In this document: positions 53,705 through 64,000 of the stretch, piece after piece
Numbering within the stretch: position 1 is the stretch's first letter
How the letters are laid out: every line of letters starts with the position of its first letter
Source: Gorsachius magnificus
Lineage: Eukaryota > Chordata > Aves > Pelecaniformes > Ardeidae
NCBI GenBank assembly: GCA_034008185.1
Contig: CM067086.1
Span: 33,315,007 to 33,379,006 of the forward strand
Reading direction: 5' to 3'
Length of the DNA: 64,000 nt
Position numbers and translations under genes: made by a program
The notes under the pieces: model-generated
Told to the model about the DNA's origin: nothing
What the model saw: only the letters and a program-made list of their open reading frames with translations
Database searches by the model: none

Positions 53705-55880
53705 CGATAAGAAAAATATCTAGTCTCGATATGAAGGCATAAGGAGATGAAGAATTCACCACATTAGTGGTTAATCATTTTCTGTGTCTCATTCTTCACT
53801 TTAATTTGTCTGGCTTTATAATTCCTGCACTCAGTCCTCAGTACGACTTGGTCTGCTCAGAGCTCTTTCCTGCTAGTGTTTTATGCCCCCAACAGTACCA
53901 ATTCATTAATCAAGCCATAAATCAAGTCATCTCCTTTTCAGTAAGTCAGACAGGTTGAGCACTGTAAGTCTTCTACGATAAGGCATTTTCTTTAGATCTT
54001 GAATAATTACCGAGCTTCTTTTGCACCTTCCCTAGCTTTTCAACAACCTTTGAAAATAAATATCCTGCATATCATTAGTCTCATGAGTACCACAAAGGGA
54101 AGGAAAGCAATCCTGGTACTTCTACTCACTATTCCCATGTTTATGCATTCAAGGATTGATTTCACCCTTTTTGCCAAAGTATCTCACTGGAGTGAAATTG
54201 CTCCATACTCTGACGACCCTAATGCTTTTCAGAGCACTGTTTTCCAGGGTAGAGTTTCTGGCTACACATCTCCTAATCTCCTATCTGATTCCCACATGCA
54301 TAACTTTGCATTTGGATGTAGTAAAAGGCTTTTTACTTGAACATGTCTGATCTGCTAGGTGATCCAGCCTGCTCTATATAAATACTTTCCCCTCATCATT
54401 GCCATTCCACCAAGCTTCCTGCATATTTTATCAGCAGTCAGTTTATGTTTACTTCTATGGCAATGATGAAAATGTTGAATAGCACTGAATCTAAAATTCA
54501 TCCTAATCCTACTTCCATGCCTTTTGCAAAATATGGGTGACATGGCTTAATTCTGTTCTGCTTTATGTCCAGCAGGCAAACTCGGCTGGACTGTTTTCCC
54601 TATGCTTCAACCACCCTGTGTCCGTTTCTCTCAGTGAATGGGAGTCACCCTGGTACAACGGTCAAGCACTGCCCCTGATCTGAATGTTATACATGAAGAA
54701 GCATTCAGTGAGAAAATGGTTTAAGAAATAAAGTCAAGCAGAATTCACATCCCATACGTATATTCACCCCGGTCCAGTGAGGACTCTCTGTCGGTATTCA
54801 TGTTATCGCTTCATGGAACCACAGAAGGCAGAGCTAGAAATTACTTTAAGAGCATCTCTAGTCATCTTCCTGCTCATGGCAGGGGTGTTTAAATTATTCT
54901 TGAAATTTTTTTTTCAAGACTATTTTGATGCTGGAAAATACATCCATAGGTTTTCTTATTCTTTGTCAGAGGATTCTCTATCAGTATTTTTTTTCCCTGA
55001 ACTGCTGTTAGGCTTGCTGGTGCACATCTATTGGGATTATTGACTTTGCCATTTTTTAATATTGGCATGGAACAGACACTCCTCTAGTATTCTGATATTT
55101 CCTCACTATTATAGGATTTATGAAATATCAATATCAGCAGGCTAGAGACCATTTAAATAAGCTCTATTAGTATTCCCATGTAAGCTATCCAGACCTGCTG
55201 ATTTTAAAATATTTACCCCCAGCACATACTTTACATTCCTCCTGGTCACTAATGGAGTGGAAAATTTTTCATCATCCCATGTGATTATATCATCTTTCTT
55301 CTTTCCAAATGCAGAACAGAAATATTTATTGAATATTTGTCTTTTCTGCAACATTAGCATTTCATCATCTGCATCAAGCAGCAGCATGTACCCTTGTTAA
55401 GACTTCTGTTGTTCTTAATATACTCTTAACTCATTTTATTGTCTTAAGGCTTGCCAGCCAGCGATTTTCCTCTGTTGTCTTTTTTTTGGTCTATTTTTAC
55501 ATTATATATCTTATATGGATTGCTATATATTTCCCATTTTATCCATTTGCTATGTAGGCTTTTTATTTTCTAACTATGCCTTCACTTCATACATTGACCC
55601 AGGATGGCATTTTAAAGAACATTGTTCTCTATTATGCTTATGAAATTGAGATCTTTTTTTAATCCAGTGACTCTTAAACAGCTTCTGGTTATCTTCCATA
55701 TTTTTCTGCCTGAGCTTCTCTTCCTCAGCTTTGCTGCGTTTTCTCCTGTTCTCTAATCTGATTCAGCAGTCTTTGAGAGACTCTTCTTCCCCAATGGTAT
55801 CTTATGCTTTGTTATTTAGCAGATTGACCCATTATGCATTAAAGCACCTGTGGATCTGAGTTATTAATAATTCCAAAATA
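53705..55880 (-). mobile_element. Ancient CR1/L3-type LINE relic, long
   Basis: Read on the plus strand, this is a long reverse-complement copy of an old amniote CR1/L3-type LINE that is abundant in turtles and crocodilians. Diagnostic blocks in order are GAAGAATTCACCACATTAGTGG (53,750), TCTGGCTTTATAATTCC, AAGGCATTTTCTTTAGATCTTGAATAATT, GATGAAAATGTTGAATAGCAC (54,465), CCATTTTTTAATATTGGCA (55,050), CAGACCTGCTGATTTTAAA (55,190) and GCAGAACAGAAATATTTATTGAA (55,312). On the minus strand the frame 55,142-55,387 still reads as the ORF2 linker, with FNKYFCSAFG and KSAGLDSLHG, corresponding to the CR1 forms FxxYFASVF and KSPGPDGIHP. Everything is heavily decayed. A younger CR1 inserted nearby at 56.2 kb. 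Edges are fuzzy by 100 bp or more. Confidence 0.75.
54810..54890 (-). mobile_element. Possible diverged CR1 tail nested in the older LINE
   Basis: GGAACCACAGAAGGCAGAGC, then AGAAATTACTTTAAGAGCATCTC and CTGCTCATGGCAGGGGTG, resemble the reverse complement of a CR1 3' end (ATCATAGAATGG, then GGGACCTTAAAGATCATC and CTGCCATGGGCAGGG). If real it is a separate insertion inside the 53.7-55.9 kb relic. Confidence 0.4.
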
Positions 55881-56218
55881 CTCAATGGTTGTCCTTAAGA
55901 GAGAGCATATCCTCCTTATGCTGTCTCCTTCTCATACTCCTCTTTTACTCACTCTCTTGTTGGAGACAAAGTAAAACAAGAGATTTTACTGTATAAATTT
56001 GGCAGCAGGTTTCAGAATGCTGGATAAATTAATTTTCTTCTTCACAAGGAGTATCTCTGATTTTGTGCTGCTACCTCCAGTCTTAGCAGCAGTATATAAA
56101 CAGCTGAAGTATTCCTTCTTTCTTTGATCTTTGTGACATTGGTTCAGTTTGCTCTCAAGGCTGTTACACAACAGTTCCACTAGAAATAGGGTCCTTTTGC
56201 ATTGTTCATTGAATATTT
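55881..56218. other. Non-coding, no gene seen
   Basis: AT-rich spacer between the ancient LINE relic and the younger CR1. It may still belong to the old element, but I see no diagnostic block. Confidence 0.4.
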
Positions 56219-56835
56219 TGCACTTGCATCCCAGAAAGCCAGCTGTATCCTGGGCTGCATCAAAATAAGCATGGCCAGCAGATCGAGGGAGGTGATTCTC
56301 CCCCTCTGCTCTGCTCTCATGAGCCCCCACCTGGAGTGTTGTGTCCAGCTCTGGGTCCCCCAACATAAGAAGGACATGGAACTGTTGGAGCAGATCCAGA
56401 GGAGGGCCACAAGGATGATCCGAGGGCTGGAGCCCCTCTCCTATGAAGACAGATTGAGGGAGCTGGGGTTGTTCAGCATGGAGAAGAGAAGGCTCTGGAG
56501 AGACCTTACAGCAGCCTTCCTGAAGGGGGCCTACAAGAAAGCTGGAGAGGGACTTTTTACAAGGGCAGGTAGTGATAGGACAAGAGGTAATGGCTTTAAA
56601 CTGAAAGAAGGTAGATTTACATTAGATATAAGGAAGAAATTCTTCACTGTGAGGGTGATGAGGCACTGGAACAGGTTGCCCAGAGAAGCTGTGGATGCCC
56701 CATCCCTGGAAGTGTTCAAGGCCAGGTTGGATGGGGCTTTGAGCAACCTGGTCTAGTGGAAGGTGTCCCATGCTCATTGGAACTAGGTGATCTTTAAGGT
56801 CCCTTCCAACCCAAACCATTCTATGATTCTATGAT
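56219..56835 (+). mobile_element. CR1 LINE 3' end, plus strand, coding tail almost intact
   Basis: About 615 bp of CR1: the last part of ORF2 stays open from about 56,221 to 56,756, reading [13 protein letters not shown], then LLEQIQRRATRMIRGLEPLS, GNGFKLKEGRFTLDIRKKFF and RHWNRLPREAVDAPSLEVF. The 3' UTR follows and ends in CATTCTATGATTCTATGAT. It is 5'-truncated after the reverse transcriptase domain, so it cannot move. The uninterrupted frame over about 180 codons suggests a relatively young insertion compared with the copies at 6.7 kb and 28 kb. Confidence 0.95.
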
Positions 56836-59800
56836 CTTCGCTAATATTTCACTGTTACATTCATTTTTTGGTAACAATTTCAGAATGCATTACATCTGAA
56901 TATTTTTCCCATTCAAGCACATAGCCTCAGGCACAGAGAATTTTGTCTGAAGTTCATCACACAAGACTGAAGATAATACCCAGAAGCCTGGACGAGCAGC
57001 CACCTAACCTCATCATCTTTCAGCTACTATATACATGTATAAAATGAAGAACACATCAAAGTGATACTCAAGGAGATTACTGCATTTTTCTTAAAAGTAG
57101 CTTTTTCCTTTCCTTCCTTTCCTTTCGGATATTGTCACTGTCCTGATAGCAGTCCCACAACAAACACATGATCCCAACAAATGTCAGCAGATCAGGTAGG
57201 GTAGGAGCCAAATGGTCCCAAATCTTTTTGATGGCTAAGAGGAGCCACATGAAAAAGGCTGTCTGTCTCTACAGATACGCTAAATAAATAACAACTTCAT
57301 CAAATATTCATCTATATCTTATACAGCTAAGCTCAGTAGGCATCATCCCAGCATAGACTGCATAGTGATGGCCATGATATTGTCTAAAGAGTAATTTTTC
57401 ATTTTGGAAACTTATTAAGGAGACTTTTTTGTGAAGAATTTCATGGGATTAAGTAAGTACATAGCCCTGAAAAATGTTTTGTTCATGACATGTCCAAAAG
57501 AAATAAGACTTTCTGTCATATTGTAATCTATAAGTAGCAGACATTTTACACTGACTACAAATGCCAGCTTAACAATATCCAGCCCAGTGAACTTTAAAAT
57601 GGTAATTTATAGAATTTACTATTCTAGAAGAGACCAGAAATGATGCTCCAGATATCAAATAATCCCAGTCATTCAAATCTTCCAGTTACAACTAGTATAA
57701 CTGATGTGGTAATGAGAAATCAATCTCAGAAAAAAAAAACAGATCAAGTGAGCTGGAACTTGAGCAAAGGTCCTGATGCACCTTTCAGCTCCCCAGCTGC
57801 AAAAGTCATCTGCCCAATTGGTTGTGACTCTTCATCTATGGACTGATCAGATTCCTAACAGTGCTACAAACATGGAGAGTTGTCCCGATTTCTTAATGTG
57901 TTATACTTATATCTACATCCCAGTAACTTCAGTCTGTATTAGCTATTCTTTGCCTACAAGAATATTGTGATCCTTTGCTTTCCATCTGCTGTGATTCCCT
58001 GTTTACTCAGTCGTGAGAGGTGGACACTTCTGGATGATGATGCACTCCATTGTAAGGAGATAGAACAAGTTCCCCTGTCTCCACTGATGATAGATGGAGC
58101 CAGATGAGTAGCTCAGGCCCATCTCTTGACTTCTCGGTAGCTGAAGTCAGGCAAAATAATCCCAGAGTGATGGTCAAACTAGGTACTTTCTGTTTCATAA
58201 CACCCTGTCTAACTACATGAGACAGATCCTAAACTGGTCAAATGAGAGTCAGAAAGAAGCCCAAATTAAGCTGTGAAGCATAAGCAAATCTCACTTCTTT
58301 CATAATTTGACCTCTATCACACCTATGCCATCAGATGCTTTCAGAAGTTTCTGTCATAGCTGTCTTTGCAAATGGGAACTAAATTCCCTCTTTATAACCT
58401 TCCAGAGGAAAAATACAAGTTAATAAAGAATGAATTTGAAAGTAAATGTGCCAGTACTGAATTTTGCTTCTTCAGAAAAAAAAAGGCCACAGTTGCTTTT
58501 TGATTCAAAGCCATTTTAAATTTTGTTGTAACACTGGGCATGCTATTAGGGAGAATATTCTATCATAGTTTAACACAGCCAAAGATTATATCAGCTTATA
58601 AAATCTTTTTGGAGACAGCTACATTTTCAGTAGGCTTTTTTCTTAAGGGATATATATACACTAATGCAAGCAATTAAGGATTCTTTATTAGCCAGTCTCA
58701 GAGGTATGGACTTAACCATCAATTGATGTTCTTCTCAACCCCCTAATAAGACCACAGGACAAAGAAATAGTACACCTTCCCCAAATAAGCTGTTTCTCTA
58801 GCATGATTCCAGACATGAGCCACTGCTACTAGCTATATTGCAGTGACTGTAAAATGTCTATGTGCTCATAATTCTGTGAACATTTGGCTGTTACTTACCT
58901 GCAAACATCACTGTGGCACAAATAAAACTTGGGTAAACTAGGAATTCATAAGCCCTGCTTCCATGGTAGACTATGTTGTCCCTCACTTCTCCCTTACACT
59001 ACAACAGGTCCATTACCTTTCTGTCTCTCCCAATTTTTATGTTCCCCCTATTCTCAGTGCCCTTGCCCCATGATCAGGATGAGGAAAAATGACCAAAGTT
59101 CATTACCGGGTGGGCAGCTCAGCAGTCACATTAACACTTTCTGGCAGAGCAACTTCACTGGACTTGTCTAATAATCTTTTTGGGGGGCATTTTTGGCATA
59201 GCAGAATAACAACTTCTGGATGTCCCAAGCTATGTTTACAGCAATAATGTTAGAAATGTCTAAAACTGATGGGCAAACAACTAGTGAAAAGATGCAGGTA
59301 GATGAGCTGATGTCCATGCTGACAGCGGTCCTGTAACCCCAGCTGGCAATTCCTAGGTGCAGACATTGCTGGGTATTTCTTGTGTCCCTTTGTTGTGATC
59401 CATGAATATTGACACTGTGACACTCAATTCCTTTCTTTCCGAGACAGTAAAAAATGGTGCTTTCATGTTCCCTGAGGCTGATGGATAGTTGTATGGAAAT
59501 TAGGGCAACTGGATATGCCCTGAGGAGTTGTGCACAAGCAAGTCAGGCGTCCCCAGGGAACAATCCACCTGGTAGCCCTATATCTCACTGTTTGTGTTAA
59601 TCTCCTCCCACCTGCTGGATGACAGAGAAAATAATCTGCAGAAAGTTCTTGCAGCATCAGAACAGGTCCTCTGCAACTTCTGTCCATGCTGGTATCTGGG
59701 TATCCAAAGGTAGTAATTTGAAAAAAAAGTACAGGTTACCAGGCTGAGTAACAAATACACTCTGTCCCCGACGGGAGCTAATACAGGTTTCTGTGTGGCA

Positions 59801-62800
59801 CTGAATAATTTCCAACAATCTTATCTGTAAGTAACCTCCATCAGCTGGCCCTTATTCGGCCCCCAAAGCTGGCTGAGCACACGGTCTTTTAGCTCAATCA
59901 TCTGAGGCAAATGTAATAGCTCTGCAGAGCTGTCCATTGCTCACACAGAGCAGGGGGTCAAGAGGTGCACTGATGTACGTTTCATACCTGCGCCCTGCAG
60001 GCCACTGAGTTTGAAAGGCCGAAACATGCGGGAAATATCTCAACAAATTTCAGTCCCTGCCTCCAGGGCTTTATGGGCACTGGGATCTGAAAAGCAAAGC
60101 TTTGCTGGATATTACATTTCAGGACCAAGACCAATGCAATTTAAAGCAGCTCCAATATCCACTCAAGCCTTAGGTTTATCTCAGCAAAGCTTTTTGAGCA
60201 AAATTTTTTTTCAGGTTGCTTTATACTTACCTACAATGGTTGGAATGTGTCATATGATAGTGGAGTTTTCCCTTTAAAATAGGTACCAAACTCATTTCAA
60301 ATTCACTTGAAAAGATATAAAGACTTGTTTTAAAGAATGTGAACACGTTGGTTGCACAACTTCACAATGTACAGAAAATGATGGAATTCTATATAACCAC
60401 AGAATACTAGAACTCAAAGCAAATAGACCTATTTGGGCTCATCACGCAGTCTTCATTACTGTGAATAATGTTATCTTGGGGAGTAGGTTTGTGGAATGGA
60501 AATTAGGTCAAAGTTTCAAGGGTAGTAAGTGAAACATTGTAAAAAGTTTTCTTGAAAGGCTGCAAAGAAAAATAGCTTGGCCTCCTCACTGTATGTATCT
60601 TCAGATGGCTTCAGATAAGAAACTTTCCTTCGATCCAGGGACTTTCCTGTAAGGTGAGGAAAATATTTATAGTAGCCTAAAAAAAGGACCAAATGCAAAA
60701 CTGCACGTGTTAATGATCATCGTTAGCCATTGGCATTTATGGTGGGCAGAGCTGCATGTGTCATTTGTTTATTTTTTATTCTAGGGAGGTACATTGGTCT
60801 TGATGCTTTCTGCAAGGCATTCTCCAGGCCTGCATTAAAAAAAAAAAAAGCCAGCCCTATACATTCAGATGGCCGCACTGTTACGCTACTGTTTTTAAGG
60901 TTTCAGTATAAGGTCTCTCATTACTTCTGGTTCGATGTTTGTGTGTCTGTCTGTACGTTCGTGAGCAGTTCCTAACAACGGATCACATAAGCAGTCCTAT
61001 AACTGATGGCAGAAGTTTTGTCATCAGAAAATACACTGATGTTGCTGTGAGACATGAAACTGCAGCTATTTGAGATACAGGGTCAGGTATGCCAAGACCT
61101 GACTTCTTTTTGAAGAGTTTTATAGTCTTAAGCAGAGCTACTTTTCGTACTGAAAGGTACTTGGGAGGTTTTGGAGATGTTGATGCAAACGCAGAAGATG
61201 TCTTATTTGTATGTGTGAGAGTTGCTCTATTTCATACATGCTCACTGACTCCCCAGTGAGTAAATGATACACATTTTTCTCTCCAGCGGAGTGTCAGATT
61301 GGAATGAATTATACCACCTGACCACTTCTACACAAGTTTTATGTCTAGCATGCACCATTTATGTTGAATTTATGACACTGCTGAATTTTCCAGAACTTCT
61401 TACAGCAGTTTTGTGTGCTTACGCTGGGCTATGTTTGGTTAACAGTCTTTAATTTCTTGAGTGTGACTTTTACTCATACAGAGTGGCTCAGGTTTAATGT
61501 ACAGGGCTACTTGACACTTCAAAAAAATAAATAAATCACATTTTACAGAAGGAGGCTTGAAATGCATTGGGCTTGATATGAAATGTTCCTCTCCTCTGTA
61601 GCTCCAGAATAGAAGGAGCTTGGCATTCTGAGAGTGGTACAAAGTGGTATTGTTAAACAGAAGCTAATTAGGATGGGATTTCATGTTGCTAAGAGCTAAG
61701 TCTTTGGTATGCAACAGAGCCAAACAGCAAGGGCAAAGTGTAACTATTTAAGGCTGAAGTTTGCTATTTAAAGGAAAATGTTCATCCTTGCCCAAACGTT
61801 AGCTGCAGTCAGGAAAGTGTTTCTGCACCAATGACAAGATGACGGGCTGTCACGATTCCACCCAGTCAGTCCAGATCAAATGTGCTCAGGATATAAGCCA
61901 AGAGATTATTTTTTCCAACCTGCCAGCATCAAAAGCACCATCTGTGATCGATTTTGTGATAATGGAGTAAACAGTTACTGGAAATTCAGGGCAGTTCCCA
62001 GAGATTTTGGTCTTTGGGAGGAATGAATATGAGCTTGCAGGAGTAGCACAGCTGCTACTATCTGAAACCTGCTGTCTCTTCTGCAGAGGTTGAAAATCAT
62101 GACCCAGTCACAAAACCATGTGAGCATAACCTCCTGCAACCAGGGGGATTTTGCCTGATCCTGTGCAGGAAAATTGGTGGTAGAATCTCCTCTCCTTTTA
62201 GGCCTACATGCCTACAATTCACAGGTTTTTTATGACAGCAGGCTTACCTTAAATATAAAGATAGTCAGTCTAAACCCAGATAGTAAACTACAGGCACTGA
62301 TTTCAGACAAGACTACAGAAATCTGGAATCAGTACTCTGCATCTCTGTATGGCTGCAGAGTGCTTTGCAGAGGGAATATAAAGCTAGCAGTACAGGCTGA
62401 AAAGATCTCCCAATTTAAAAGCAAAAGCAACCTTTTCTTGCACTAACAGTGGTATTACATTTCCTCATTAGAAGAATCACATCATAATTTTGATCCAGCA
62501 GAAAAATATTTTGTTAAAGTTCTTAATTTATAAAAGGTTTCATATTAGGCTTTTGATTTCTGTGATGTCTTCTGAGAAGCTAAATAATCTTTGGACAAAC
62601 ATAAGTGGTAATGACTTTAATGTTAATTTGTCCTTATGAGAAAAAAATCAAGGCTGAGAGGAGATAAGTGTCTTGTACAGAAACATCTGGCTTGAATTTT
62701 GACCTGTTGTAAGGGTGGGAGTGGGTCCAGCTGTAACAAAAATTAGAAACAAGTCTTAAGGTGCTTAGTGGCTTTGCACCAGAGAGAAAAATGGTTCTTT

Positions 62801-63640
62801 GAACTAATGCCTGAACTGAACATAGCTGAGATATGAAACCGTTGCCCTAGGAGCACCTACTGTCCTACTCCCCTGCACGGTCCCATGTTTGTCTGGTAAA
62901 ACAATCCAATGCTTATCTGCTTTTTAGGAATAATTGCCCAGGTGCCCCCAGAGTCAAGATTATATGATAGCATGTGCATCCAGCATCTGAAGAGACATGG
63001 TTTGGGGCTGAGCCTTAGCACCCCTCCAACAGAGAGCCTGTAAAAAGCCCATGGCCATGCATGCTCCCTTTCCCCACTGACTCCTCAGAGCTGTACTACC
63101 ACGATGCTCCCTAGGAATGGCCTGGATGTAGCTCACATTTGTCTGCTCCAAGGTTTCTATTTCTTTCAGATGAAGAAAAATCTCTATTAGCCGTAATGAG
63201 CAGAGGGCCTAAACGGAGCAGGTGTACAGTTGTGGTTAGGTCTGTCAGAGGGCAACGACTGACTTTCCCGCTGACAACTTTGTTTCCCTGTTGAGGCGGA
63301 ACTTGCAAAACTGTAAAGAGTCACCGAGTGTTCGGGCCAGCGGCCGAGTGCGATGCCAAGGAAGCACAAGGGCTCACCTCGTTCATCCTTCCCTTTGTTA
63401 GCCAGCTTGGGTGTCATGGCTTATGAGGACTCATTGTTGGATGCAATTAAGTGTTGTGTGGAGGAACTTTTCTGTTTAAAATGAGGCCTCTGTAGGGCTT
63501 TGTGAAATCTTTCCAAAAATATTGCCAGATAAATCTTTCATGCTTGTAGGAATTTGAAAACCAATTTAAAAGAGCGTGAGTTAGTGACGTTATGTTTTAG
63601 AAGAATGAGAGAGGGCTTTGGGGGGGGTGGGGGGGTGTAT
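56836..63640. other. Non-coding, no gene seen
   Basis: No coding exon, LTR or SINE recognised. Small features only: a CCTTT-type pyrimidine tract at 57,105-57,126, an A-run at 60,837-60,849 and an AT-rich stretch at 58,640-58,660. If PLEKHH1 starts at the CpG island, this would be its first intron, but there is no direct evidence here. Confidence 0.45.
63619..63635 (+). repeat. G-rich run, potential G-quadruplex
   Basis: Eight G, one T, then seven G immediately upstream of the CR1 start. It provides four runs of three G and so could form a quadruplex. Confidence 0.75.
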
Positions 63641-64000
63641 GCTTAGCCTGGAGAAGAGGAGGCTGAGGGGAGACCTTATCACCCTCTACAACTGCCTGAC
63701 AGGAGGCTGCAGCGAGGTGGGGGTTGGTCTCTTCTCCCAGGTAACGGGCTATGAGGGGAAATGGCCTCAAGTTGTGCCAGGGCAGGTTTAGGTTGGACAT
63801 TAGGAGAAATTTTTTCACCAAAAGGGTTGTCAAGCATTGGAAGAGGCTGCCCAGGGAAGTGGTTGGGTCCCCATCCCTGGAGGTATTTAAAAGATGGGTA
63901 GATGAGGTGCTTAGGGACATGGTTTAGTGGTGGGATGGCAGGGTTAGGTTAACTGTTGGACTTGGTGATCTTAAAGGTCTTTTCCAACCTAAACGGTTCT
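63641..64000 (+). mobile_element. CR1 LINE 3' end, cut by the window edge
   Basis: It starts at GCTTAGCCTGGAGAAGAGGAG, inside the last part of ORF2, and runs through GGAAATGGCCTCAAGTTGTGCC and the 3' UTR to TTTTCCAACCTAAACGGTTCT at the end of the window. The final octamer repeats should follow just outside. It is the same subfamily as the copies at 8.2-8.6 kb and 17.5 kb. Small indels break the coding frame. Confidence 0.94.

Overview
This window is vertebrate nuclear DNA and almost certainly from a bird. It contains one intact coding exon that I recognise (TMEM229B), several CR1 LINE copies with the avian 3' tail (8-bp ATTCTATG-type repeats), and two LTR types that are common in bird genomes. 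No bacterial-style gene organisation, operon, tRNA, rRNA or CRISPR array is present. Nearly all the long open frames are chance frames in non-coding, low-complexity or CpG-rich DNA.

Layout: 1-6.65 kb is gene-poor flank with one weak exon-like GC-rich patch at 1.2-1.4 kb. 6.66-8.61 kb is a 5'-truncated CR1 LINE carrying a broken ORF2 (reverse transcriptase). 10.06-13.28 kb is the likely long 3' UTR of TMEM229B. The complete 167-aa TMEM229B reading frame lies on the minus strand at 13,276-13,779, preceded by a clear splice acceptor, so all its upstream exons are non-coding. From 13.8 kb rightward the DNA reads as the long 5' UTR intron(s) of that gene. It holds a CR1 tail (17.5 kb), a solo endogenous-retrovirus LTR with a perfect 5-bp target duplication (22.8-23.4 kb), a second larger LTR (26.7-27.7 kb) and a minus-strand CR1 tail (28.1-28.4 kb). 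A candidate untranslated exon with both splice signals lies at 35.48-35.65 kb. A strong CpG island at 46.0-46.7 kb is the best candidate promoter for TMEM229B and may be bidirectional.

Right of the CpG island (46.7-64 kb) I see no coding exon. This part carries MIR-like SINE relics (47.2-47.5 kb), a long and very old CR1/L3-type LINE relic on the minus strand (about 53.7-55.9 kb), a younger plus-strand CR1 tail (56.2-56.8 kb), and another CR1 that runs off the right edge (63.64 kb to the end). In mammals TMEM229B lies between PLEK2 and PLEKHH1, with PLEKHH1 transcribed divergently. The arrangement here is compatible with that, but no exon of either neighbour was recognised.

I found no convincing previously undescribed system. 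The most useful leads are the TMEM229B 5' architecture (CpG island, distant untranslated exon, two same-strand LTRs in the intron), the unusually long ancient LINE relic, and the internal two-fold repeat visible in the TMEM229B protein.
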